A DNA stretch of 64,000 nucleotides from Polytrichum commune. Lineage: Eukaryota; Streptophyta; Polytrichopsida; Polytrichales; Polytrichaceae. The number at the start of each line of letters is the position of its first letter. Positions within the stretch are counted from its first letter, which is position 1. The DNA lies in NCBI GenBank assembly GCA_950295325.1, contig OX485803.1, positions 64,495,554 to 64,559,553 of the forward strand, read 5' to 3'. The notes under the pieces were generated by a model. It made no database searches. It saw only the letters and a program-made list of their open reading frames with translations, and was not told the origin of the DNA. Positions 1 through 11,560 of this stretch are shown here, piece by piece. The position numbers were made by a program, and so were the translations under genes.

Positions 1-345
1 TGGATACTTTGTGAAAGTAAAATGCATTAACTAAAATACTATAAATAAAACATACTAAAATAAAACATTAATTTTAGTTCCATTTTAGAATGACAAAGAC
101 CTTTTCAATGGTAAGTCACAAAAATTATAACCTCGGTGCTATTGAGGGTTTTGCAACATTTTTGACTTCGAAGTTAATTACATGCTTTATTGACAGTTTC
201 ACTTCAAAAATGAAATCCCAATCAATTGTTCATTTACTCAATGAAAGTGACAATATATATTGGATTTTGGACCTTGAAGATGAAGTGCACTCAATATGGG
301 TTATATGGACAAGCGGCCTTCAAGAATGCAAGGGCAATTTTTTTT
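1..345 (+). repeat. Diverged half-copy of the foldback element at 57284-58341
   Basis: This stretch aligns collinearly with the right arm of the foldback element (about 57936-58260). Shared landmarks include AGAATGACAAAGAC, AATGGTAAGTCA, the region reading ATTACATGC, and GAAGTGCACTCAATATGGG. There are many substitutions and small indels, so it is an old copy. The inner end of the arm lies at the window edge, so the partner arm, if it exists, is outside the window. The reading frame through it is not conserved and I do not regard it as coding. Confidence 0.7.
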
Positions 346-2251
346 CCAAAGTTAGGTGGAGCAGGCAACAATTTTCGGTCAAGATATGAAAACTTTTGAT
401 TTTTTTGAGGGGGCTGCCCGGAGGTGCTAGATCACGGGCCCTGGCCCCTACCCACCTCCCCTTGAAAGTTCATAAGAGGAGGCTTCTTAACGTCCGCCGA
501 GGCTAATTTCAACTTGATGCTCCGGTTGAAAGAAAGACTCGAAACTTCTAATATATACTACAATTTGGGCAAACCAAGACCCTTGCCTCCATGGAACCAG
601 TGTACAGGTTGTTTCACCCGAGCCTAGCCTATATACTACCATATCAAAATCAAAATAGTGATTGAAACTTATCTCTAATAATGGAGTTACATAGGGGACA
701 CTCCAATACAAAAGGTGCACCATGTCCTTCCAAAGAGGGCTTTCCCAGGGTGGAATGAAACGATAGTTGGGAGGGTTGTCGCCAGGTGGAAACGCCAGCA
801 CAGCACATCGAACACAAAACGACACTGCCAACTAGAACTCCCTCGAGAAAGGAAGAGAGAAAGAAAGTGCTTTCTTCGTCCGCACAGAAGAGAAGCGAGA
901 AAATCTCCGAACTGGGCGTTGAGTCCCGTGCAACAGCCACACAACGCAAGCTTAAATCACTCTATAACTGAGCAATGAGCACAACTTAACTGGTAAACGA
1001 CTCCTGGGCATCACCACCATCTCCCGCCACCATCCCATTCCCTTCGCTGGGATTTCCGCCATTATCATGCTTCATGCTTCATGCTTCATGCCACCCTCAG
1101 CAACGCACCCTGCAATAACATAAAATTGTTTGTTTTTATTTGGTTGGTTGGTTATGTAAGTATGCGTGTGCGCTTGCTTCCATCACTGGCGTGGCAAGTG
1201 CATGATCCAGTTGTTGCTTCGTGTGTCAGTCAGGATAGCCATTGCAGGAGCTGGCCCATGATTCGTCGTGAGGCGCACAAGAAGCTTGGACTCAAGTTTG
1301 GTTGCTCCTATGATCATCACGCTACTTGTACACTCCGCCCTTGCTGCTGGGAACATTGAAGGATGTAAGTAAGGGTAGGGGCGTGGAGGAGGTTTGGAGT
1401 GGGTAGTTGGATTGGATTACGCATCTGGAGCTGAGCTCCTCTGAAGTTGTTCCCGGGGGCTGAATCAATCCGCGTGTATAGGAGTAAGAGAGGAGAAAGC
1501 GCCTTCTTTTTGTTGTTGTTGTCGTCGTCGTCGTTGTTGATTAGACCGGTGCAGTTGCAGCTGCATTGTTAGATTCGTCCGCGGAAGCTGGTGGTGCGGT
1601 GCCCAAGATTCGTCGTCGAGGTCCATTTTTGTTTCTCTTTTCTTTCATTTGACCCGAAGCTGGGAGTGGCTTGAGTGAGTGAGTGGGTCCGCTTGATCGA
1701 TCGGGAGGATTGATTTTGTAGTGGGTTTGTTGGTTCCTCTTCCTTGCTCAGGTTCTCTGGATTGGGTGTACTTTCGGTGTCGAAACGGGACTGAAAGGTA
1801 GAAGGACGTATAGATAGCTCGTTGCTGGAGATGATGAGCTCGAGAGGCCAAGAAAGGGATGAGCGCTAGCTAACGGATGTCGTTACAAAGTTGTCCTCCT
1901 CACCGATGATGGAGATCATCACCGTTGAAATGCATGTTTCGTGTCCAATTCCTCCCAAGCTAGCCTAGATAGATAGATCGCAGATAGATAAATGGATAGA
2001 TTGGTGTGTTGAGGATTGAAGAGTAAAGTGATAGCCTGTTATACAAGACACCATTGCTAGTTCATCTAAGTATTGGGGAAGGGTAGAATTCCGAAGCGAC
2101 AGTATGCGGTCATTGAAAACAGAAAGAAAGCAATAAAATATTCCGGATAGATAGTTTTAGAGTGGTCGGTATTTTTCTCCTGTGCTCAGGTACAAACTGA
2201 TAAGGAGGCTCAAAGATTCTCATTGAGCTCTCCAGTCCAAGGTCCACCGAA
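346..2251. other. Intergenic; upstream region of the pectin methylesterase gene
   Basis: I see no convincing coding sequence here; the short reading frames resemble nothing recognisable. The stretch holds a (TTG/TCG)n trinucleotide run at about 1511-1540 and a short GATA run near 1968-1990. It presumably includes the promoter and 5' leader of the gene starting at 2252. No TATA box or leader intron could be assigned with confidence. Confidence 0.5.
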
Positions 2252-5200
2252 ATGGGGACACCAAAACCTCAAACTAAGATCACCGCAGGATCCATAGCTC
2301 TTCTTTTTTCCTTTTTTTCTTTGATTGGGCTTTTAATCTTCCAAGAACCACTGCAAGCTCACGCCTTCACAAATCACCGAGTGACGGAGTCTTGGAATAA
2401 AGATGATGCTCAAGGTTCCAGATGGCGTGGTGATCTTTTTCCGGTATCATTACAACGGAGACTACTCCAAGCTCCTCCACCTGACAATTCCTACACGATT
2501 GGGTTAGCCTGTTCAGCAACACGGTACCCAGCCACTTGTTTGAACACCTTAAACCCTGATTCCCGTGCTCAAAATCTGAGTGCACAGGGGTTAGCCCAGC
2601 TGCTTGTGACCATTTCCAAAGAACGTTCATTCATCGCCATCGCTGATGGGCAGACTCTTGCAACTTCGGTGGTGCCGCCTGCGGCTAACCCCAACTTGAC
2701 TGCAGTCTCGGCTCAATGCACCGAAGAGCTCGATTTGGCTTCATATCATCTCCAAAACTCAGAGTTCGACTTTTCGGGGAATTTGTTGAAGGAGATCCAG
2801 GCATGGTTGAGTGGTGCATTGGCCCAAAGTAACGATTGTTACTATGCCTTAACCCCATTTCGAGACATGGTGAATGTGGATCCCTTTGTTCCTGCGATGT
2901 TGGACCGGATGAATGTGACGGTGGAGATTGTTAGTGATGCTTTGGCGATGGTGGATGCCCTTATTGGATTTGGCCCGGATGTGACGTTGTGGAAACCGCC
3001 TCCGGAGACAAGGGTGGAGCAGATCGACAGGTTGTTGAGCTCGTATTCTGATTTATTCCCGTTGTGGCTGGGGTCTAAGGATCAGATGGATATGAGCCAA
3101 GATTTGCAGGAGTTTACTCCCTCGGTCACCGTGTCGTTAAATTCCATGATGCCAAGTATTCAGGAGGCTGTCAACCAGGCCCCTTCTTGGAGCACCACAA
3201 GGTAGAATTTCATAACGTAACCCATGTGCGTGTTTGTTGGGACGATCGTGTGCAATTTTCAGAATGAGAGATTGAGTTGAGAGCTCTCTTCTTGATCATC
3301 GTAGACATTTCTTTTTCTGGATTGGAAATCAAGAACGGAGGTGGTTTTAGGCATTTCGGAGGATTCATCTGGTATCGACTACATTAACATGAAGTTTAGC
3401 ACTAATATCCATGTGCTCAGTTATTCTTCCGGCACTGTAGATAAAGCTTCTCTCGCATTCTTTTTCGGATGATCGTGCAATTTTCAGAGTGAGAGATTGA
3501 GAACCCTTCTTGATGATCGTTTGCATTGCGAGGATGTGGTATAATCTATATGAACACTTAGAAGGAGCTGTGATTATACAAATTGGCACTGTTTAGAGGA
3601 ATTGATTTCTGCCTCACAAAATCCGGTGGAATGTGGGTCTCATACCCATCGGCACAGAGATCTGTGCAGCTTCTCACATTCTCCGGAGATTGTGCAGATT
3701 TAAGAGATTGATAGCTCTCTGCTTGATCTTTGTAGACATTTTTTTTCCTGGATTGAAGACTAAGAAAATAGGTGGGCGTAGGCAGTTCGAAGATTCATCT
3801 GGTATAAACTACATGAACACTTGCAAGTTTAGCGTTAATATCCATATGCTCAGACATTGTCTCAGCACTCGATATCTAGCTTCGCTTGCACTCCACTTAT
3901 GAGGCAGTTTTCTGTCACATGTGATTGTTAAAGCAAGAGATTGACTGCGCTATTTGATCGTAGAAATTTCCTTTTTAATCATAATATAAGAAAGGATGGC
4001 GTGTGCATTTCAAGAGTTCATAAGCTACAAATTGCACTAATAATGCAGTTTTGCACTGCTTAGAAGAATGGATTTCTGCTTCATAAAACCGGGCAGGATG
4101 TGTTGCTACTGACGTTCCTTACCATCCACATGAAGTCCTTATTCACAATTTGATTGTGAAACCCTTCTTCACATTATCGCCTTTCACGTGAGAGTCCAGT
4201 GGGCTACAATTTGTGATTGTCTGTTTCACTGGGGCCTGCAAATAAAGATAGTTACGTCCGTTGACATGTGACGCAGCAAATAACGTTTTTTTGACATGAA
4301 ATATCAAATGTACCTCAGGTATGTGATCTACATCCAGGCAGGGATTTATAATGAAATTGTGAGAGTACCCAAAGAAAAGACCAACCTCATGTTTCTGGGA
4401 GATGGCATCGGCTTGACTGTCATCACAGGGAATATGGACACTTCGGTGATGGGCATGACCACTTGGCTCTCTGCTACTGTTGGTAAGTCAAACTCCTCGT
4501 AGGAGAAGCCCCTATTTTTCAATAAAGATTTTCTCGCTTCAATATTCTCAAGAATGTAGTGGTTGCTAGGGCTAACATTATGTGCCGTTCTCACATGTGA
4601 ACTACATTTGCATTTCTTGATTATGAACTCTTTCAGATGTGTAGGTCACCACCAGTGTTGGACTGGTATCATATTTGACTGATGCTACTCGGGTATAAGT
4701 ATTGACCTAAATAATAATTTGGGTATACGAGGATTCTTTAATCTTGTGGTAGCCAACAAGTATCAAAATTTGACTGGTATTACAATTTGGATACCGGATG
4801 GGGCTTTTATTTGATACCGTTATTGATATTGTATATTGATACCATGCAATATATGCATACTCCAACATTGATAACAACCCCTGAACTATTTACATGTAAC
4901 AAGGGTTGTGCAAATTTTTTGGGGACTAATGTAATCGTGGGATGTGCTTATGGCAGCTGTCAATGGAGCAGGATTTATTGCACGGGGTATCACATTTGAG
5001 AACTCGGCAGGTCCCGAGCAACATCAAGCAGTTGCACTGCGAGTTTCAGGTGACCAAGCTGCCTTTCAGAGTTGTTCTATTGAGAGTCACCAAGACTCAT
5101 TGTATGCACATACACTTCGGCAGTTTTATAAGGACTGCACGATAACTGGCACTGTGGATTTCATATTTGGGAACTCTGCCAGCATTTTCCAGAATTGCAA

Positions 5201-5907
5201 CATTGTGGTGCGCACACGACCCGGAGTAGTTGGTGGCTATACAAACACCTTGACTGCTCAGGTATGACCAAATTTATTCAAAGACTTTTGGGATGGAATA
5301 AATACCGCATAATTGGACATTTTAACAGAGACATCCTGGGTATTTCTGCACCCTCAGTATTGCTATTGGTGCACATGGTGGGATACAAACCTAGTTCATG
5401 TTTTGAAGTAATAGGCTGAGTGAGTTCTGAATTAACCTGTAAAGTTAATGAGGTGGGCTTTAGATGATTATTGGGAAACTAATGTGGCATTTCGCTGTGA
5501 TGCAGGGTAGAACTGATCCTGGTCAGAATACAGCCCTAATTTTCCAGAACTGCTCCGTATATGGGACTCCGGAGTACGAGGCGTTGTATTTGGCTCAACC
5601 AACACTGTATCGAGTGTACTTGGGCAGGCCATGGAAAACCTATTCCCGCACCATCTTCATCTACACGTCTCTCTCCGATATTGTTCAAATAGACGGATGG
5701 CTACCTTGGAATGGAGATTTCGCACTAAACACACTTCTCGATGCTGAGTACGGAAGTTACGGCCCGGGGGTAATTGACTTGACGCGACGAGTGTGGTGGT
5801 CTACTCAGCTATCCCTCCCGCAAGCTCAAATTTTCTCCACTCAGAGATTTCTGCAAGCCGACACATGGCTCCCTGCAACCCTGGTTCCATACTCTCCCGT
5901 TGTGTAA
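2252..5907 (+). CDS. Pectin methylesterase, type I (PMEI-PME), 4 exons, 606 aa
   Basis: The protein is a secreted pectinesterase that removes methyl esters from homogalacturonan in the cell wall. Exons are 2252-3201, 4319-4482, 4957-5261 and 5506-5907. All junctions are GT-AG and the phases close to one 606-residue frame. A hydrophobic signal-anchor covers residues 14-31. The PMEI-like pro-domain has four Cys (87, 96, 156, 196), and the catalytic domain begins near residue 291. Family motifs are present: QAVALR (Q395), QDSLY (Q417, D418; the usual form is QDTLY), DFIFG (catalytic D439) and LGRPWK (R514, W516). The dibasic RRLL motif sits at residues 69-72, before the PMEI domain; the interdomain position reads KDQM instead. 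The first ATG with a signal-anchor was chosen. The gene looks intact. Regulation is not visible. Confidence 0.93.
3240..4140 (+). repeat. Degenerate tandem duplications inside PME intron 1
   Basis: Intron 1 of the pectin methylesterase gene contains about four related blocks starting near 3240, 3478, 3690 and 3925. Each has an AGAGATTGA element followed by a TTGAT/GATCGTAGACATTT-like stretch, a GATTCATCTGGTAT segment and an ACTGCTTAGA/GATTTCTGC segment in varying completeness. The repeats explain why this intron is about 1.1 kb while the other introns are about 0.2-0.5 kb. They are diverged, so the duplication is not recent. Confidence 0.6.
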
Positions 5908-8423
5908 TGGCTTAAATCTCATACATATTTAGTTGGAATCTCATTAATTTGACCGTCTTCTCCAACAAGTTGCATGGCTGTGTGCGTTATTTCTTTCTGG
6001 ACACACCCATACCACTCTTTGGAGATCACGGCCCTTAGGTCATCATAATTGAAGGGGCATACACGTGCGGTGTTGGGAATTATGACCCTTGCCCCTTCGT
6101 GGAGGTTAATTTCCTCTGTTGTAGTCTAGTAACTATAGTCAAAATTACAGTCACGGTTAATTGTAACGGACACCCAACCGCTTGGCTCCTCTTTAACCAA
6201 TAAAAAGTGTCTGTCTTGACTTCATAGAAGCAGGGGTATTTGTTCTTCTAACATCTCAGAGTAGCATCTGAGGAGGAGAGTTGTGTACAGTTGAAGATAT
6301 GTGACTGAATACATGTCACCTTCTTCATGCCTCCAAGTTGAAGAGTTTGTTGGTGGCAATAATATTATTGGTGTTTTATTTCTCAGCATTCTTCATCCAT
6401 CAGTGAGCACAGTTGAATGTACCATTGTTTTTAATCAGATACCAGTCATGAAGCTTAATCATGAGCTAGAAATTAGACAAATCACACAGAAGCTCTTCTT
6501 CCACTAGTGTGGCAACCGTGTTGGCATCACAAAGCAAAGTATCCAATGAAATGAAATGAAATACATTTTCAAGTCCAGAAAACCAAAAGATCTTACAGGT
6601 CTTATACAAATACATCAAGATGGTCTTAAACAGGCTAATTCCCTAGGCTTCTATGAGGTAAGAGACCAATGAAAACGCCTTACAATGCCTATTCTTCCTC
6701 ATTTTTAAGATTGCCGGGCACTGGAATTTTTTTAATGCAGCACCATTGCCATGTCATTTGTCTTTTTGCCACATCAAAATCAAACCAAACCAAAACCAAA
6801 CCCAGAAAAGTATCGAGTCATTAAGGCCACGTCATTTGCCTTTCCTCTTGTGTGCTAGCTACTTGCCCCTCTCAACCAATTAGTGTTCTCCAATCTGAAA
6901 AACTTCTATTCATGTGATTTGGGCCTGAGTCTAGATCATTGGGTACATCCAAGAAAGATGCATTACCAACTTGCACTGAAGACAAAAATGCATGTGTGTT
7001 GAGAAACACATTCAGAACTTGACAGAAATATCCTCAGAGCATGAGGCCAAGAGCATGTGCCTTGCGCAATTGAAGAAATTGCAAGTCTACCACTAGAGAA
7101 TGTTTTGCAAATTCTTCACTTGTGCATTATGTGTCACTAGCTCTGGGACTTGTATATTATTATTATTATTATTTTTTCCACCGAGCCATAGATTTTCAAA
7201 GATAAGGCAAATTAACAAATTATTGGTATTAATAAACGTGTGCTAATGAAAATGAACATGAAATGCTTTAGTCTTTAAGTTTTTATCACAAACTAGTCAC
7301 TTGGAGGAGCCTTTTTTTAATTTGCTAGACACTTGAGAACCTACTAAAAATGAGTTAAATTGATTAAAAAAAATTAGCTTCAAATTTGGCCGATCAAAAT
7401 TGGGTTTGTCAGTTATAAGTGTCCAGCATTATATACCTTTTACATCTTGATTCCAATTTTCAAACTTGAAATGACAATCTCTATGATTCACCATTGATGC
7501 AGGGTGAGACAACTCCCAATTCGATCCCATGGCCAAACTTGTTTGTGGGGTTGGAATTGCCCACAAAAAGGCACATACATGGATCCCTCATTTGACATTT
7601 TTCATCACTTACATAAAACAATTGAAAACTATGTGTGAAGTTATCGTATAGTACTGTAAGAAATAGACTAAATATGTTATTTAGTGTCACTTACTATTAG
7701 GAGCTACGCACTCCTATATCTTTTTACATTAATGTTTAGTCAGGTTCAGAAATTTCCCTGGAGGGCTGCCCCAGCCCGGATCTGACACCCCCCGTAGTTC
7801 GTAGGGGGTACTTAATGTCCGCCCTATAGGAGGGCTAAGTGAAGATTCTCTTTGTCCTCAAACAATCAAATAGATAATTCAATCTCGTCATTAGCACATG
7901 TCTCTTTGCTTTCTCTTAACTACATCCATCCCATCTAGCACTTGGTGACTCACACATAGGTGTCCAATTAAGAAGAATAACCTCATAAGGCCCACATAAC
8001 CCAGGTACCGGTAATTCAACACCCTTATTTATCCAAGAGCTGAATGTCCTAGAGATGAAGACTTTGAAAGCTTCTGGAAAATTCACATCAGATTTTGATT
8101 TGGACATTGAATCATCAAATACTTGCTTTGGTGTACTTTGATCAAATTCCGTGAACAGAAGTGGAAGGGCTCGTAAATGAAGCACATGAACACCAAAGAG
8201 CTGATGATCCACTCAAAACAAATGATAAAAACAAGTGTTGACATCGCAGTCATTGTCTGATAAAAAAAAAGTTGGATATAAGAGTTCTGAACAGGCTAAC
8301 TTGATTTCATGTTTTCATGGCTACAAAAATTCCCATCGCATTTGAGGAGGGTAGTGTACAAATTGTAAAGAAACTAAAAAGCAAACCTGTGTCTATACTT
8401 CATTTCGATTGCCATTTTCATTC
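5908..8423. other. Intergenic region between two genes
   Basis: It contains the 3' flank of the pectin methylesterase gene, AT-rich DNA, a short (TAT)n run at about 7150-7176 and probable old repeat debris near 7740-8212. The CCCGG/GTCCGCC-rich patch near 7760-7840 weakly resembles 400-500. A 98-residue frame on the minus strand at 7916-8212 is unrecognised and may be a transposon fragment. Nothing else was supportable. Confidence 0.4.
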
Positions 8424-10916
8424 TCATTCACCAAGTGGTTGAGAGTAGTTTTTGTGACCTAATTTATGCTGCCACGGTTGCACACACATTCCTCCTACCT
8501 CATCATAGAACCAAACTTGCTTGGCTTTCTGTCGAATCACCTTGCTCTCTAACCCATCAATCCAGTTATTGTGCAACACATACACACCATTGCTCACACA
8601 AACCTGGACCACATTCGGATGCCACCAATACCCATCGGCTATACCATTTGGAAAAGTATGCCTATCCAAAAAGATAGTGCGCAGGCCATTTGCTGTCTTA
8701 CATTCAGTCGAATCAACTCGGAGCTGTCCCCGGTTGCCACACAAAACACGGTTGAATATTTGGTCTTCCACATCTGTTGATGTTCTTGTTCTCAACTGCT
8801 TCACAATCTCCTTGAACGTCTCGATCACTCGCGTGACGGCTTGCGCGTAGAAGAACCCCGAGTTCACGGTACCATGTCGGTTTGATGGTCGGTTCATATT
8901 TGGCTCATCGACCTGCACGGGAAACATGTCGGGTCCAAACGATTGCAAGTAGGGCAACGGATTCTTGAACCACACGACATCGAGATCACTCCACAAAACA
9001 TTATAACCTTTCTGCAAAATTTGTAACACAGCCTGCAACTTCATGATCAGAAGCTCCTGCAAACATGTTGACCTGGGGTTACAGTAATCGTTGCTTCTGG
9101 TATTGTTATTGTTTAAGGTTGGCTTCTCTTTTCGAGCTACTTTGAACACGGGCAGGCCTTGAAGGAAGGCGAACTTGTAAATTTCCTTGTCGAACGCGGC
9201 GACGAGGATGTTGTTCACTCCGAGAGACCGCGCACGACACATGAAACTCATCAGAAACTCCTTATACGCAACTGACACCCCAACGAGCACAATATTATTG
9301 TGACCATCGACAACCCGGGCGAGGAGCTGGTCCAAGTCATGTGAGAAATCAGGTCCAGTTCCGATTGCAGGGCTCCGGATGACCTCGAGCCGCATCCTCC
9401 CTTCCTTTTCGAGAAAAGTTTCGGAGTAATGCGTCCCAACAGACGGATCGTCCTCCCAGCTGTCACTCCCGCAACGGCAAGGAACTGCATCAGATCGCGA
9501 GCTGCTGACACACAATTGAATTGTGACAGGGTCTTGGCATGCAATGAGTTTCCACCCTCCGGAGAGAAGTTCCCGCTCCTCGGCCCAGAAGTCACGTTGG
9601 CTTCTGTACAAGTATAAGTTGGCAATAGACTGCCACTCTTCCACCGTGGAGCTCGACTTCAAAATCCTTTCAACAGGAAGAATCGGAATCGCGGGTCGAA
9701 ACGGTGGCGGTCGAAGCACGTGAAACCCGACTAGTGCGTCCGTAGAATCAACCACTGCTCGCATACCCTTTGCAAATCCGCGCGCCATCCATTGGTCATG
9801 GTAGCCCGCGCCGTAAGTGAACGGTGGCATGGGTGAAGGGAATAGAGGGTCGTCTTTGCTGTTCCCAAGATTCCATGCCCACATGTCAACTCCGTCCAAA
9901 ACCTCCAGCCGGCCAGAGGATCCGACATAACTCGCCAATTCGCGGTCAATCATCGAGTCCCCTGTGATCGAGTGCTCCAAAAAGATAATTCCCCCGCCCT
10001 TGTGGACGAACTTGAATGGGAGCTCCCGCATCGCGAGTTGCCGAGAAACCAACACCCAGTCGTCGAAGGTGCCTGCGATTTTTCGAATTCCCGGCATAAA
10101 GTCCTGCAGTAAGATGACGTTGGGTTGGATCAAGACAGTGACATTTGTGTCGGCCACATGCGCTCTGGCGACCATCGAGTTGAACATTGGCAGACCATTC
10201 AGGCTGTAGTCTATGCTGGCTTCCACCGACACCATCCCAGGAAACTCTTCTGCCACTTTATGTAAAGACGAGTGATTACCCAACAGGACAACTCGTGGCC
10301 GTGGGCTCAAATGCAACCATGACAGCAGTGCTTGCCGGTTAAAATCACTCTCACTCTCTGCAATTGCAGATGGTGCACTGAAAATTGTCACCGTAAGATG
10401 TTGTGAATTGTCGACCTCCTGAGGAGCTTTCTCCAAATCATTCTCCGCCCATTCAACTCGTTGGCGCAGCCATCTCACAGACGACGAGAGCCGATCATAC
10501 TCTTCCTCCACCGTTCCAACATACTGCGGGTCCGTGAAGTCGATCACTTTGTCTTCCTCCTCCTTTGAGTATATGCTCAATGTGGCTCTCTTTTGAAGCC
10601 GGGAAATGGTTTTTGGCAATTCTCGAAGAATGAGGCGTGAGCTCGACATCACTTCCCGGCGGTTGGGCAGACTCGGTGTGTGAGGATAGAACCCTGACAA
10701 GCTCACCAGGTTCACTAATAACGTTGCTGCAAGAATTGTTGCTAATGTGATGGCAGGATACACACATTTATTGCATTTCATCCTCCGTCGGGATGGGCGC
10801 CCCCCCGTGCAGATAAGTGCTGCTGCCACCACCACTCCCATGATTTTGATAACTAATAATCTACTCTCTGTTGCATTTGCTCTATTATCTTTCAGCAATG
10901 ATGATGATGAAACCAT
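8424..10916 (-). CDS. Two-module glycosyltransferase, GT77/PF03407-like C-terminal domain, 830 aa
   Basis: This is a single-exon gene for a probable Golgi type II membrane glycosyltransferase. Hydrophobic segments lie at residues 20-37 and 52-77, followed by a Lys/Glu-rich stem. Residues about 172-400 resemble a GT-A-like module: TVTIFSAPSA, NRQALLSWLHLSPRP, then a PPFTYG...HDQWM block. In it the expected acidic metal-binding triplet is replaced by IQPNVIL (263-269). Residues about 500-815 match the nucleotide-diphospho-sugar transferase family (PF03407). They show LWSDLDVVWFKNP (DLD at 644-646), VNSGFFYA (685-691) and DQIFNRVL (719-725). The PF03407 domain is shared by plant arabinosyl- and xylosyltransferases; donor and acceptor cannot be told from sequence. 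Met26 or Met46 are possible alternative starts that keep one membrane segment. No introns were seen. Confidence 0.85.
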   Translation of the reverse strand: MVSSSSLLKDNRANATESRLLVIKIMGVVVAAALICTGGRPSRRRMKCNKCVYPAITLATILAATLLVNLVSLSGFYPHTPSLPNRREVMSSSRLILRELPKTISRLQKRATLSIYSKEEEDKVIDFTDPQYVGTVEEEYDRLSSSVRWLRQRVEWAENDLEKAPQEVDNSQHLTVTIFSAPSAIAESESDFNRQALLSWLHLSPRPRVVLLGNHSSLHKVAEEFPGMVSVEASIDYSLNGLPMFNSMVARAHVADTNVTVLIQPNVILLQDFMPGIRKIAGTFDDWVLVSRQLAMRELPFKFVHKGGGIIFLEHSITGDSMIDRELASYVGSSGRLEVLDGVDMWAWNLGNSKDDPLFPSPMPPFTYGAGYHDQWMARGFAKGMRAVVDSTDALVGFHVLRPPPFRPAIPILPVERILKSSSTVEEWQSIANLYLYRSQRDFWAEERELLSGGWKLIACQDPVTIQLCVSSSRSDAVPCRCGSDSWEDDPSVGTHYSETFLEKEGRMRLEVIRSPAIGTGPDFSHDLDQLLARVVDGHNNIVLVGVSVAYKEFLMSFMCRARSLGVNNILVAAFDKEIYKFAFLQGLPVFKVARKEKPTLNNNNTRSNDYCNPRSTCLQELLIMKLQAVLQILQKGYNVLWSDLDVVWFKNPLPYLQSFGPDMFPVQVDEPNMNRPSNRHGTVNSGFFYAQAVTRVIETFKEIVKQLRTRTSTDVEDQIFNRVLCGNRGQLRVDSTECKTANGLRTIFLDRHTFPNGIADGYWWHPNVVQVCVSNGVYVLHNNWIDGLESKVIRQKAKQVWFYDEVGGMCVQPWQHKLGHKNYSQPLGE

Positions 10917-11211
10917 CCCTTAAACTTGAGATTTGTGAGTCATGGATACAGTATGACCTCCAGTGATGCGTGCTCCTCTGCCTCGTCATCCACAAACTGC
11001 TTCTCACAATCCTCTCCACCATTACTGCGCCAGATCGAAGCTGCCTTGAAGCAACCAAAAAGATGTCAAATTTCTGCCACCAAACAAGAAGCAGCAAGAC
11101 AGTTAGTTAGCATCACATACCGAGCTTTTGACATTTAGCTTAGTATGTTCAGAAAAAGACAACAAAATTGGAAGAGATTATTAGTGGGAATCATCGGCAG
11201 TTATCCAGAAC

Positions 11212-11560
11212 AGCAGCAGGGAACTCATCAACTCTTTGCCTTTGATTCAATGGTATCACACTAATGTACAATAATATTAATTATAAGAAAACAATTCAAA
11301 AAGACTCGTCAACAAAACTGTTGTGGATAATTAAGAGAGACTCATCAACAGGAATTATGTAGCAGCAGGGAACTCAACAACTTTTAGCATTTGATTCAAC
11401 ATAATCGCAGAATTTACAAAACTAATAAATATAAGTAGAAATTGATTTATAGACTCACCAACAGGAACTATGAAGCAGCAGAGGGAACTCATCACCTCTT
11501 TGCATTTGATTCAACCGAAGCACAGAATGTACAACACTCATAATTATAAGAAAATGATTT
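11212..11560 (+). repeat. Three diverged tandem repeats upstream of the glycosyltransferase
   Basis: Three related units begin near 11212, 11361 and 11472. Each starts with GCAGCAG(AG)GGAACTCA, then a TTTGCATTTGATTCAAC-like segment, an AGAAT(G/T)TACAA segment and an ATAATTATAAGAAAA-like stretch. Spacing is about 110-150 bp. They lie 0.3-0.65 kb upstream of the minus-strand glycosyltransferase start, so they are in its promoter region. Function is unknown. Confidence 0.6.

Noticed and set aside
8435-10209. Plus-strand frames opposite the glycosyltransferase
   Set aside because: They are shadows of the 830-residue minus-strand gene, which has clear family motifs.
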